Assembly (NCBI GenBank): GCA_027605045.1
Contig: JAQFWX010000028.1
Span: 372,001-436,000 of the forward strand
Length of the DNA stretch: 64,000 bases
Origin: Phallus indusiatus
Taxonomy: Eukaryota > Basidiomycota > Agaricomycetes > Phallales > Phallaceae
Direction: 5' to 3'
The translations under genes were made by a program, and so were the position numbers. Every line of letters begins with the position of its first letter. Within the stretch, counting starts at the first letter, position 1. The notes under the pieces are model-generated. The model did not search any database and was not told where the DNA came from. It was given only the letters and a program-made list of their open reading frames with translations. Positions 37,948 to 49,442 of this stretch are shown here, in pieces.

Positions 37948-38228
37948 GTTTCAATTTATGGATTATGGTATAGCAAGAAGCGGTGGGTTTTATACGTGGA
38001 TGTAATGACAGCGAAAGACTAGCTTTTGAAAGTTGGTTGTCGCCGTTGCTGTCGAAAATTCCGCGCTGTGACAGTTACTCTGATTGGTCATCAACATTAT
38101 GTCATGTCACACCTTTGGGCCGTGCCGACGCCTCATCCACATCCACCTCGTATACACTTCGTGAGCACCAGAGCCTGACATCCAAGTGCTTTCTTTCTGA
38201 ATAACAAGCCCAGATATAGTTCCCCGAA
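37948..38228. promoter_or_regulatory. Shared divergent promoter region of ATP14 and the F1 inhibitor gene
   Basis: Only 281 bases separate the two divergent start codons, so the core promoters and 5' leaders of both genes must lie here. A TATA-like TATAAAA is seen on the minus strand near 37990, facing ATP14. No other element was identified. Confidence 0.6.
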
Positions 38229-38781
38229 ATGCTATCACGTACAACCACACTCTTGTCCCGTCGCATTGCTCTTCGTAGTACCGCTGCTGGTGCAACAAGG
38301 ATGATGTCTGACAGCCCCGGAAGTGTTGCCAAGTCCCGAGAGTTCAGGTATGTTAATTCACGAACTACAAAATTATCAATAATTAAATTTCTACAGTAAA
38401 AAGGAGAAAGCACACGAAGGTAGCCTGTTTTTTTCTTTCGTCAAGCGTCACTCAATTCTCATCTACGTCCTTCAACAATCCAATTTTGCCTCTTTCCACC
38501 AATTATCCATCCACCTTTCATAGACCAATATGCTCGGCAGAAGGAACTCGAAGAAATTAGGAAGCTGAGAGATCAGGTAAGAGGTCTGCGGTGTCCTTTT
38601 GCGCGTCACGTCTAACTTCATATCGAATGAAGTTGAAACAAGTTCAAGAACAAGTTGTACGTGCTGTTTATTGTTCTTATCGCCCATTATTCTTATGTTA
38701 ATTCTTTGTTTGTCATCGAAATATTCACAGGAGACTCTCGAGAAAAAGAAGAATGACACAAATACTTCTGAAAAGAAGTGA
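38229..38781 (+). CDS. INH1: Mitochondrial F1-ATPase inhibitor (IF1)
   Basis: IF1 binds the F1 catalytic head and blocks ATP hydrolysis when the membrane potential collapses. Five small exons (38229-38347, 38397-38419, 38524-38576, 38633-38656, 38731-38781) give 89 residues. The N-terminus MLSRTTTLLSRRIALRSTAA is a typical presequence. The mature part has SPGSVAKSREFSKKEKAHED, matching the inhibitory segment of fungal IF1, followed by a coiled-coil helix rich in K, E and Q (QYARQKELEEIRKLRDQ) and a short charged tail. Family length is about 85-100 residues. The exon 4 donor was placed at GTACGT (38657). A donor three bases earlier would drop one Val. Confidence 0.87.
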
Positions 38782-39433
38782 TTTTCCGTCGTGCACCAGA
38801 TTTAATGAACAATACCGAAAGGAAGAAAGGGCCGGGAAGGGATTTAGGAAACCCATCTTATTAACTTTCAAATCTATGTAACCACACTTTCTATTGAATG
38901 GTCCGCAAGGGGACGTTCCCGTGATTGTGTGTGTGGAGTGAAAACCTACGCTGCTACTCATGCTTTGAGGCCTTGAAGCCCCGTATTAACCACGTCAGTC
39001 TCGGTAGTGATGTGCATGGCGTACAATGGTTTTGTCTTCGATTTTGCAATCAGAGTGCGATGTATGTTGTGATTTCCGACCGCGTACTTTCATAGGTATT
39101 GTAATTCATAATCATATGTCAGTTGACGCCAGACGGAACGGCGGTGTGCTTTTTGATTCCCTCGTTGAACGGAATGCATCTATAGAGCAGATTTGCATGT
39201 AAAGAGTGAAAGGAAGATATCTTCTCACTCTCAGAGCTTGTATCAAGAAGGTCAATCATATATACACGGTCTTCCAATTTGGTGGGTTTTTTCCGACCTA
39301 TTTCGACCAAGTATTGGTGGAGTTACGTATAAAGGTGCTTCGCTTGCAAAATGACTCCTTGTTTACTCCTCTCACCTATTAGTCGTCATTGTATCATCCA
39401 TACTTGAAACTAAAGAACATGTTCGGAAGCTTT
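38782..39433. other. Intergenic region, no gene supported
   Basis: Short frames only. It contains the 3' flank of the IF1 gene. Confidence 0.4.
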
Positions 39434-39666
39434 AATACATCGCTAAGGGCACTGCTTCCATCTCTTTCCCCTAGCTAACAGTTGGTGCGACGCTATCAAC
39501 CACCCCAGCTGGAGGCACCGCTTTAACCATTTACTAGTATAGGAGTCATCGACAAACTCTCATAGCACATCAAAGTTCTTTGCCATTATAATTCCAGATA
39601 CCGCCTCGACGTTCGCGGGGCAAAAAAGGCTATTCGTTAGCGCGTTAGCCATGGAAATCGGATTTC
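39434..39666 (+). repeat. Dispersed direct repeat, left copy
   Basis: This 233-base segment begins AATACATCGCTAAGGG and ends ATGGAAATCGGATTT. It matches 42003-42604 in the same orientation, including CTATCAACCACCCCAGCTGG, ATTATAATTCCAGATACC and AAAAAAGGCTATTCGTTAGC. The match is close, with small indels. It may be a solo terminal repeat or a non-autonomous element, but I see no clear end motifs. Confidence 0.8.
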
Positions 39667-40307
39667 AGTTTTCTTTGAACACCCAAGATCCTAATAGAAG
39701 AGAAGGCAACGCAATTTCCCCTGGATCGTAACGAGCTCCGGAAACTTCCCTGTCAGTGAAAAAAGCTTGGTGAAGGAGGTATCGTCGGTTAGAGAAAGCA
39801 CATCGTACGATTCTCCTTACGCCATAAACACCCCCGATTCTACATGTAGTATTATTTTCTCCTCAAAATTACAACTCTCTCTTCCTTCCCTACTTCGGCT
39901 CGTATGCACGGAAATGTTTGACTTGACACCTTTCTTTCCCATAGTTTCATATGCGAACATAGAAACCCGCCACATCTCTGGCTATCTTGAGTAAGCCTTT
40001 GTAGTTTTTATTTGATTCATCGTTCGCGGATTTGAAATTCGTTATTAGTTGACAAAAGAGAACAATTCCGCGATCACTCATGTTTTCAAAATTCTGCTTA
40101 ATGAGTAAGAAACGCTTATATATATATCTGAGCCAGAGCTAAAGATAATGCAACTACTTTTTGCAGCCGATCTTTCGTTTATCAATATGAGCCTTAAATT
40201 TATATCAAATACACTTGTCGACTAGACTAAATGTGCATAGCCCCTAGGACAGGTATATAAACCTCACTTTGAGAATGTATTGCCAAGTTTCTGGTCTTGT
40301 GTAAACT

Positions 40308-41645
40308 ATGCTGAGCCCGTCAACATTCAATACCACGAACCCAACATTCCAGCTAGAGTTGAGCGAAAGCAAGTATGGTCTTTTCTCTTCTGTATTGCAT
40401 TCTTTTTTTTTTTGATGGTGATTTATTAGTCGTTTGCTCTCTTATGCGTGTGTTATAGGTTCTGTGCTATACGTTTACGATTATTGTGGGCGTGGTTGTT
40501 TGAACTTTCACCTTTCAATCCTCAATTAAAGATCTTAGCATTGACATTGGACAGAGAAATCGAATTAATTTGGAAACGGAAGTTCACTTTACCAACATTG
40601 CTCTATATTTTCTTGCGCTATTCGCCATTTTTCGGGATAATATTCTCAATAGGTAAGTAAATTAAAGTATTCACTCTGCGCTTTTACATCTAATTTAAGA
40701 ATTTCGGTCAGGAGCGTTTTTTCCTCATGAATATAAGGTACATAGTACTTTGTCGTTTTTTATTCTGATAAGATAACTCGTTTTTAGCTTTCGTAAGTAG
40801 TTCAACTCTCGATACTACTTTATCGGAAGCCTAGTCAATAAGCCGTTAGATGCTCAGCGTTGATTGACATTGCGGGAATAATAGCATTCTGTGTTTTGTT
40901 CAGTGAGCAGTGATCATCTTACGTATAGTACAAAGTATCTGACCCATAGATTCACTTGAGCTATCGGTGGTGCGCCCTTATGAAACTTACGCTCAGCCTG
41001 AGGACAGCTGTCAGCTAAATATAGCTTTTCTACAGCTATCATATCCCTTCGAATTGTAGCGTTATACAACCGCAATAAATGCATGGTAGTTCTCTTGGCA
41101 TCGCTGAACATATTACAGATGACCCTCCTTATTTATACTCAAGGTATTTGGTCTCGGTCATCCTGTGTTTCAGATGACAGTACTAACAAGATAACCCGTC
41201 TTCTTTCTACTAGTCATCGGGAGTGACGTTAAACCCATAAAGAATGAGAAGTGTACGTAATAAATCACGTTCCTTGAATCCAAACTTCTCATCAACGATT
41301 CGTGTCTATTCATAATTGATAGCCCAGTGCGAATTGAACAGTCATATCATGTCGGCAGTTTACAGTAAAAGTTTACTATTGAATGCTAAACGCGATTGAT
41401 TGTCACGCCTTAATAGTAAAATTATTGTGGATTCCACTCGCTATTGAAACTTCTCTGCTCAGTTTGACTATGTGTCGAATATATTGGTTACGAAGGCGCA
41501 TATCAACCGTACTACCACCCTTCCTTCAACTGATTGCACAAGATGGAATCATGTATTATGTCGTGATCTGTATGATATATATAATCAACATTTTGAATCA
41601 CTTGGTATGTTTCTCCCTTTTTCTCACTGGTGAAATTTGCTAAAG
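40308..41645 (+). CDS. DUF6533-type multi-pass membrane protein (model incomplete)
   Basis: The signature LDREIELIWKRKFTLPTLLY at about 40540-40615 is the conserved core of the basidiomycete DUF6533 family, a set of predicted seven-helix membrane proteins of unknown function. A start at 40308 (MLSPSTFNTTNP) joins in frame, through an intron from about 40373 to 40458, to this segment and the following hydrophobic IFLRYSPFFGIIFSI. Downstream, 41383-41606 encodes IPLAIETSLLSLTMCRIYWLRRR and LIAQDGIMYYVVICMIYI, which match the C-terminal helices. The middle part (40750-41380) has no clean set of exons that I could assemble, and stops appear in every frame. It may be a multi-exon gene that I failed to resolve, or a decaying copy. 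It lies between two copies of a direct repeat. Confidence 0.55.
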
Positions 41646-42002
41646 ACAATTTCACTGATAGTATAACATAGACGCTTTGAATATAGTCGGAGTGTAGTAC
41701 GTCTTTTCATTCACTCAAATATCAATTCTTTAAATCTCATGTATATTAAGTCTTGGAGTATTACTTCCCGCTTTAACAACATGTCGTCTCACACTGAACC
41801 TGCAATATCTTGGCCACTGCACCAGTTCTGTGACATCTGGGTACTACGACACCGCAGGACAACGGACGGACCGCGGTCTATTTACGACCCGTCCTTCCCG
41901 ATTTAAGTTCACACCCGTGGATGCTGCTTCATGGCTAACTGGAGAACGTTGGGGAATGCTTGAAGGTGCTGCCCCGGCGCAGACAATGGACAACTCGGTG
42001 GT

Positions 42003-42604
42003 AATACATCGCTAAGGGAAGACTCGAAGCTAGGTGCCGGCCGGCTCCAGCATCCAGCTGAGCAGGTGAGCGCCGTCGCTGTCACACTGTCGTCCTCTCT
42101 CCTCTGACCACGACAGCAGGGCACAGACGTCTCCAGCGTCCCGTCCGATCTTTTGCTATTTCTTTCCCACCCCCCCACTCTGACGCTTGTCACATTTCAG
42201 GTGTCATCTAGGTCTCCCCCGCTGTTTCCCTCTTTCATTGCATGTAGAATTGCATGTAGATACAGCAGTCCTCACAAATTGAGTAGAGTTTTACCCTGCA
42301 AATGCGTGGAGCAGACAGAGAGTCCCAGTCGTGGAGAGGAGGAGCCCGCCCACCCGAGCGGTCACCTCCCTCCATGCACCGAACCCCCTAGGTAACGAAT
42401 GTTATCACAGTTGGGGCGTACGCTATCAACCACCCCAGCTGGAGGCACCGCTTTAGCGATTTGCTATACGAGCTAGTCATCGACAGACTCTCATTACACA
42501 TCATTCTTTGCCATTATAATTCCAGATACCTCCTGACGTTCGTGTCCTTAGTACGGGGCAAAAAAGGCTATTCGTTAGCGCGTTAGCTATGGAAATCGGA
42601 TTTT
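42003..42604 (+). repeat. Dispersed direct repeat, right copy, interrupted
   Basis: This copy starts AATACATCGCTAAGGG (42003) and resumes the left-copy sequence at about 42396, at CTAGGTAAC...AGTTGG, before ending near 42604. Between them lies about 375 bases absent from the left copy. The extra segment (about 42020-42392) is visibly richer in G and C than the surroundings. Confidence 0.75.
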
Positions 42605-43081
42605 AAAACAATGAACCGAATAAGACCGAATACCGTTAACTGGACGATTTAGAGGATAAAGTTCGCTCATCAAGACGACATCTATGAACAACCTTTGATT
42701 ACGCACTAATTTACTGCTTTGATCGGAAGAATCGAATTACGAGGTCAAAATACTCTTACCTTCGGTTGCTTCTCGGACCAGCCCCGGAATTTTGTCCATT
42801 AGATTTGTCGTCACTAATACGATAAGAAATGCCTACTATTGGCCGTTCCGACCGCATTGGACTATGCCAAGTCGTGAGATTAATCACAGAGCTACTGGTC
42901 GCTTTATCCACCCTAACATAAACCGATGGAAGGTGGCTCTCCACTGTATCTCTTTATCGGAGTACATTAGCCGCGTTAAAATTTCCGCGATCTCCCCGTT
43001 TATTCTGGCATGCCTCCATGATTCATGGTACATATTTGCAATATATATGGTCAGCTTCTGTCCTCGATAGTCGCCGCCAGC
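42605..43081. other. Upstream region of the sugar transporter
   Basis: No gene is supported. A 111-residue minus frame (43219-42884) overlaps the transporter start and has no motif. Confidence 0.4.
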
Positions 43082-45827
43082 ATGCCAAGTATAGCTTTTT
43101 CGCACTCGGTCAGCCCACCACAATTTAATTATTCCAGTCTTGTAAACGAGACTCGGCCTTGGTGGAAGATACGCAGTAAGTCCTGTAGATATCTCAATGA
43201 TTATTCTTACGCTTAACATACATATCTAATCAGGGCTTGTTGTACTGAATGTCTGGATTTCGATATTGTATGTCGACTTTATCTGTTCCAGTACCTCTTA
43301 ATTCGACCAATAACTTTCATATCAGGCTAATTACTTCCAGCACCAATGGATTTGACGGTTAGTGTTAGGATTTCAATCCAATTTTAATGCTTACATTTTG
43401 ACTATAGCCAGCATGATAAGTGAAGTATCCTACCCGTTCCTTTTATCAAAAATTGCTAAATTCAAATGTACAGATGGACTTCAGTCGGTGGATGAGTGGA
43501 AGCAATATTTTGACTATCCATCTGGCAGTAGGGTAGGCGTTATCGAAACTTGTGATGTCGACTTCCGCTTACACCACAGCGATAGCTTGGATTAATTGCG
43601 TCTATTCAAAGCATTGGAGGACTCTGCGCATATCCTTTTGCACCTTACATAGCCGATGGAATGGGACGTAAAAAGACTATTATTCTAGGCGCCTTCCTTA
43701 TGGTTATCGGAGCGATGTTTCAAACTGCATCCTGGTCCTTCAGTGCTTTTATCGGGGCAAGGTTTGTTTGAACACTTTACACCTCTTTTTCGTGTTCTTA
43801 AATCGAGTACCTAGATTCTTGAGTAAGTAGACGAGAAAAGAATTAGACGTGTTGTTAAGCCTTACCTCTTTCAGTTGGATTCGGCCTGACATTCGCAGTA
43901 ATCTCTGCGCCGTTATTAATTCTGGAGATTTCGTACCCAACCCACAGAGGGCCTCTGACGTCGTCATATAATACGTTTTGGTACGCAGGTCTTGAAATTC
44001 AATCCTGCTAAGTTTATTAAGCTTTCGACTTTGATAGGTTTGCAGGAAGTATAATGTATGTAAATGGTGTGCTTATTTGACGTACCATCAGAACTAACTC
44101 CCCCTCGGCATCCAGTGCGGCTTGGACTGTGAGTGTTACTCTTGTTCAAAATAAATCCCTTTCATATTTCGATAGACCTATGGCTCGTCCCATATATCAT
44201 CCAGTTGGTCTTGGCGCATTCCCTCTGCACTTCAAGCACTGCCGTCTGTCATTCAACTTTTGACAGTTTGGTGGGTTCCAGAATCTCCAAGGTATCTGGT
44301 CAGTCGGGGTTTTCGTGCGGAAGCCTTGCGTACCCTAGCATACTATCATTCTAACGGAGACGAGTCAGTTGTTCATTCACTCAAACGTAATTAGTTTCCC
44401 TGAAGATTAACTATCGCCGTCCAGAGAAGATCCTTTAGTGGAGTATCAGTACGAAGAAATAAAAGCAGCTTTGCTTATGGAAAAAATTATTGAAGCCCAA
44501 GTCGGATGGAGGAGTCTTTTCATGACTGCAGGAAATCGACGTCGTATGAGAGTTATCATTGCTATTGCCTTTTTCTCTCAATGGTCGGGAAACGGACTTC
44601 TTTCGTATTGTAAGTCTTCAGTATATTCGGACGAATCTCCGTTATTGAATTGTTTTTAGACCTGGCTCAAGTTCTCAACTTTATTGGTAGTATGTACATC
44701 GAAATCTGTCATCAATTCACGTTCCTGATCACTTGCTTGTGACAGTCACTGATTCAAAAAATCAGCTCTTCATCAACGGTGTTTTGAACATATTCAACTT
44801 CGGTTGTGCAACCATTGCTGGTTTGCTATGCGACAGACTAGGCCGACGCATGTTGTTTATCAGCTCGACGAGTCTAATGCTCCTGTTCTGGACTATGTTG
44901 ACTCTTTCAATCGCATTATATAGCCGCTTTAATGATCACGCGGCCGCCATTGCATCTGTCGTTCTTATATGTAAGTGAGATATTCATATTATGTCAAAGA
45001 AATCACTAAGGTTCTGTTTCAAAGTCTGTTATACATCTGGATATGCAATCGCCTACACTCCTCTAATTGTTTCGTTGGTGTCTATCTATTTTCTCTACGA
45101 CAATGGTGAAACTGACACGGTTTAGTTACACTCTGGAGATATTACCCTTTTCTTTAAGAGCTAGAGGCTTTGCCGTTTTTAATTTTACAGTGTCGCTGTC
45201 TATCATTATCAACCAATATATCAATCCTATACTCCTTGAGAAGTAAGTCATCTCGCATGCCCTCGAGAAATCAGTAACTTACAAGCTATATACAATATAG
45301 AATCGGCTGGAAGTACTATGTTCGTCCTTTCTTTTCACCTGTAGAGATCTTATTGAAAATTCATAGATCGTCTATGCTTGTTGGTTAATGTTTGAACTTG
45401 TTTTTGTGTACTGGTTCATTGTAGAAGTAAGTCATGCTCAAAATTCCGCTGCAGTGTACTATGACATTTATATAAAAACCTTCAGACGAAAGGAGTATGT
45501 CTTATCTTTTTTTACCACTGTTCATTTCTCAATGCTGTATAGCGCACTCTGGAGGAAACCGCTGCACTCTTCGATGGGACAGAAGCAGTACAAGACATCA
45601 CTTACCGTGCCGCCATACACGCGGGTCTCGACTTGGACACTCGCCCGAGTCCCTCCGCGCTACCGAGAGAGTCTCGGGATTCGCAATTGAAGCGATACCA
45701 ATTCACACCGCCATCCCCTCCATTTACTGAGAAGAGAAAAGGTTCAGGCTCGACGAGAAAATTACCAGATAATATGACATATATTCTTGAAGTGCAAAGA
45801 CCAGATGAAATACATTCTGTTCACTAA
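43082..45827 (+). CDS. MFS sugar transporter (hexose/lactose permease-like)
   Basis: Twenty exons can be joined without a frame break to give 579 residues. The product is a 12-helix plasma membrane proton-sugar symporter of the major facilitator family. Motifs in order: RPWWKIRRLVVLNVW, SSTNGFDASMINGLQSVDEW, ADGMGRKKT (loop 2-3), FGLTFAVISAPLLILEISYP, THRGPLTSSYNTFWYAG, WWVPESPRYLVSRG (PESPRY), CDRLGRRM (loop 8-9), SLRARGFAV and FIVETKGRTLEE (PETKG-like; here VETKG). The long tail after helix 12 is Ser/Pro-rich. Four exons are very short: 43408-43419 (12 bases), 43815-43822 (8), 44046-44055 (10) and 45486-45494 (9). All introns are GT..AG. The start (MPSIAFSHS) is the first ATG of its frame giving the expected N-terminus. 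Substrate cannot be read from sequence. Confidence 0.9.
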
Positions 45828-46226
45828 TCTGAAATCATCAAGGTGCTAATACAAACAGAGAATTAAAAGTAATTTAACTCCCTCACATAAAAAATTGTCG
45901 AGAGCCGTCAGAAAAGCGGGAGCGCCAAGATGACCAGAAGCGGGGCTGGTTTTATTGCGATTGGACAATGGTGTTTTGTAGTTACATAATGGTCCCGTGT
46001 ATTTTACATAACGACTTATCAGAACTTTTCCGTCGCTTTTTACTTTGTACCAGTTGAGCATCGAGCACGGCTCGTAAAGGCCTCTTCGATCTATACGCTA
46101 TTCCTGCTCAAGTATCTACGCTCCGTTACTTCATTGTGTATTGTAAAAATCTGACCCATTGAGGATGACGTACTATGTTACAGATGTGGGTCACGCTGCC
46201 ACGCATCCCTAATACACGCTCACTCT
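45828..46226. other. Intergenic region; left part of a segmental duplication
   Basis: No gene is seen. GATTGGACAATGGTG at 45959 recurs at 49084, which marks the upstream end of the duplicated FunK1 segment. Confidence 0.5.
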
Positions 46227-48639
46227 TTGCTTCCGAATTCCACAGTAATAAGTATTCAAGGATCAACCTCAGCTTTTCGAAAGACAATTAACCGCCTCGA
46301 CATGGTCGATGACTCCGACGATCTACATTCGGAGGTATGTATTATTGGAAAGTGGATTCCGCTTTATTTTGTTAAAATACGAGAATGGGTCTTTTACTTT
46401 CTCAAGATTAGCTCAGGCTCGTACCATACAGGGGGCGTTCTTGGGAGTTTGAAGCAGGAACTGGTCGGGAATTTACATTTCGACAGCTCTAATGTCCTTA
46501 AAAGATTAGGTGTCGATAAGGTCGATACCAGCCTAGTGGAAGATTGTCTCAGCCATTTGAGTGCTAGTTCAAGATTTGCCGAATGCAAAAAGTATCCTGC
46601 TTGAAGAACCGGGGGGAGATATTGTTTTTGAGTTCGATAAAGAAAAACTAATGATAAATGCTCTTGTTAGTCCTACTATCAATAATTCGACTATTCCACT
46701 GAAATTCATTCAGCATTGGATTTGTGACACGATTAAAGCGTTTGGATCAGCCATGGGTGAAAGAACGTTGGTTTTCCTCGAAAATGCTAAACTACAAGCG
46801 GAAGGCGATACATTTTCTTTTCCTCAAAACGTTTGGTATGATACTTCTTGTGAAGTGTTAGGTCCAAGAAGTACCCCGTACGAAGTCATCGACGACAAAC
46901 GCTTATGGCGTCGTCGATTAGCGTTTGTGGGACTAGATAACTCTTCAAACAAAGGCCTTGTCGGTAACAAGAAGGTCCCAGTAACGGATTTTACTGCTCA
47001 AGCTGCAGACTACGCTCAACTTCACATGTCTGGACGACCTTTTCAGCTCTTCTCCATCGGCCTGCTCATCTCCGGCAAAATGTTCTGTGTGGCTATATTT
47101 GACCAGGAGGGTGTCGAGTTTTCCAAACTTGAAAACATGTGGGAAAACCTCGATCTCTTTGTGCGCGTTGCGAGACGTCTTTTTGCGACATGACCGAGTA
47201 CGAGTTAGGTATGGATTCCAACGTCAAGCAACTACAGTTTGATGATCAAATTTCTCGAACCTGTCGGCAATACACAATTCAAAGTATTCCACGCAATCAT
47301 CGCCGCTATGATGAAGAAGTCGCCAAAATAAGCCACTATCCCACGTATTCTATTATGTTCAACGGCGTTGCTCATTTCACAATTGGGATGCCCATCTTCA
47401 TGGCGCTTTCGCTGTTCGGTCGTGGTACGAATGTCTGGAAAGTCACAGATACGCCGCAGGATATTTCTGCATCAATTCTAATCATGAAATCAGCCTGGAG
47501 AAACAGCGAAAGGGTACAAGGATCACTGATTTACGAGCATGTTAAAGTCCTCAAGAAACGCTGGAACCAACAGCCTAATCAAATGCTGGAAACATTTGGA
47601 AGACCCGAAGGATTGGTTGAACATGTGAAAGGCGCAGATGTGTCGCTTCCGGATGGTTCTAAGCTTACAACGGCGAATCTGAGAAACATGTCTGAAAACC
47701 AGGAGAAAAACACGACCGTTCTCCATCGCGTTTTTTTCAAGACGATAGGACGTCAAGTATGGGAATTTGATAATTTCCTTGAACTCTTTCTTGGTGTAAG
47801 AGCTGCGCTCGCCGGTGCGTTCTTTTCCCAACTTTTATCATCGTGTGCTTTATCCAAATATACCAGGTCATAAATTCTTGGAGGATGCAGGTATACTGCA
47901 CCGTGACATCAGCGCCGGCAATATCTTACTCGCTCTGAATTCTGATGTCCCTGATGAACAAAGAGGATTTCTGACCGATTTCGAGTTTGCTAGGATTGAA
48001 TATTCAGGAATAGAAATTGAACAGACAACAACTGTCCCTCAAATTCTTCGTCCGGACGGAACCATGACTGCTCCGACAACAAAGACACATATAACTTGGC
48101 TGTCCATCCGGCGTGGTGTTCCTATGACGGTACGCGTGCCTCCAATTAAGATATTTTTGTTCATACGGGTATTAAACACAGGGTACTGTCCAATTCATGG
48201 CCGACGAGCTTGTTCATGCTATGTCTCTTAATCAACCTATAGGACATGAGACTTGGCACGATATTGAATCTTTCGTCTGGGTTATTTATTATGCAACGCT
48301 CCGACGTCTAGCATATGGCGGCCACTTCAAGATGTCGACGTCTCGGATGAAAATCTAAGCGACCATCTCAAATCCAGGTTTAACAGGTTATTTAGCAATC
48401 CGGATTTAAACGGGATATTTTTGGCTAGACAGTCGGTTGGGATACCGGTGGTAATATTCGGAGAGTCCTTACTTGAGTCACTCAGTGCTCCGCTGGCCCA
48501 GTTCTTCTATGATCTCTCGCACTATTTGATTATTGAGACTAGATGGGCCACCAGTTCCAGCGCTCATCCGTTTGGTCAAGCTACTTATGACGGTTTAATC
48601 CGCATCTTAGACAAAGTGTTACAGGCCTCCGTGAGCTAG
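46227..48639 (+). pseudogene. FunK1 fungal-type kinase, copy A, broken by frameshifts
   Basis: This copy aligns along its length with the intact copy B at 49443-51852. The N-terminal region (LKQELVGNLHFDSSNVLKRL), the middle (AQAADYAQLHMS, MFCVAIFDQEGVEF), the P-loop-like GRGTNVWKV, HRDISAGNIL and FLTDFEFARI are all present. Two differences break the frame. Near 47178-47186 one base is missing relative to copy B, after RRL, producing TGA. Near 48313-48320 four bases are missing in the segment after RRLAY. The N-terminal exons also differ from copy B. The tail (LIRILDKVL) still matches copy B. I infer a recent pseudogene. Sequencing error could explain one break but is less likely for two. Confidence 0.82.
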
Positions 48640-49442
48640 ACTTATATAAAAACTGTAACAGCTTTCCCAGCGGCGGGGGAGTGTGGAATTAAATGTCGTG
48701 GTGATTATTGACTTGGTTACAAATATATATTCCGCAAAACAATATACGTTCAATGATGAGAGTTCGCCAAAAATCCCCAGCACTCGCGCCTGTCTTTGCG
48801 TTCTGGCTGGAATGACTGTAATATCGTCGGCTTCGATATTGATATTCAAAACCTTTATTATAATGGGTCATTGTCAGAGTATTTGTCCAACAGCTTTTGA
48901 ATTGTTCATACTGTCCATTTTCGAGCCGGATCGGAAGACAGTCAGTATTGACCAACTGATATTGATACGCAAATTTGAAAGTCGAGACTAATAAATTGAT
49001 AAATTTGCTAATCTTGAATAAAACTTTACATAAATTGGGTGGGATGATTCGTTTTTTTGGTTTGTACAGACCATACAGCGTGTGATTGGACAATGGTGCT
49101 TCGCGGAATCGCGATTAGCCGACCTACGCGAGGAATTGATCCCGTGCTTTTTTGGCCAACATCAATTTGACATCAATTTGAGCGTTGCACGCTTCCGTTG
49201 TTTTTTCCTTCTTGAACCTTTATCATTTTTGACCCAAGACCTAGTTTAGGTACCATTGTACGCGCACAATACCTGCTGTACAGTCCTATTCCTAACTTGA
49301 AGCCCTTGTTTCTCCGAGAAGTTGGAACACTGACATTGATCAAACAGGTAACATGACTGGTGACTTTGAAGATGAATATCTATATAAAGAGGTACGGGTA
49401 TTTAAGCAGGTAATTTGAGATGAAATCCTATTGATCATCGCG
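48640..49442. other. Region between the two FunK1 copies
   Basis: No gene is seen. It holds the downstream flank of copy A, part of which (near 48855-48905) resembles the flank of copy B near 52011-52065, and the upstream flank of copy B starting with GATTGGACAATGGTG at 49084. Confidence 0.5.
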
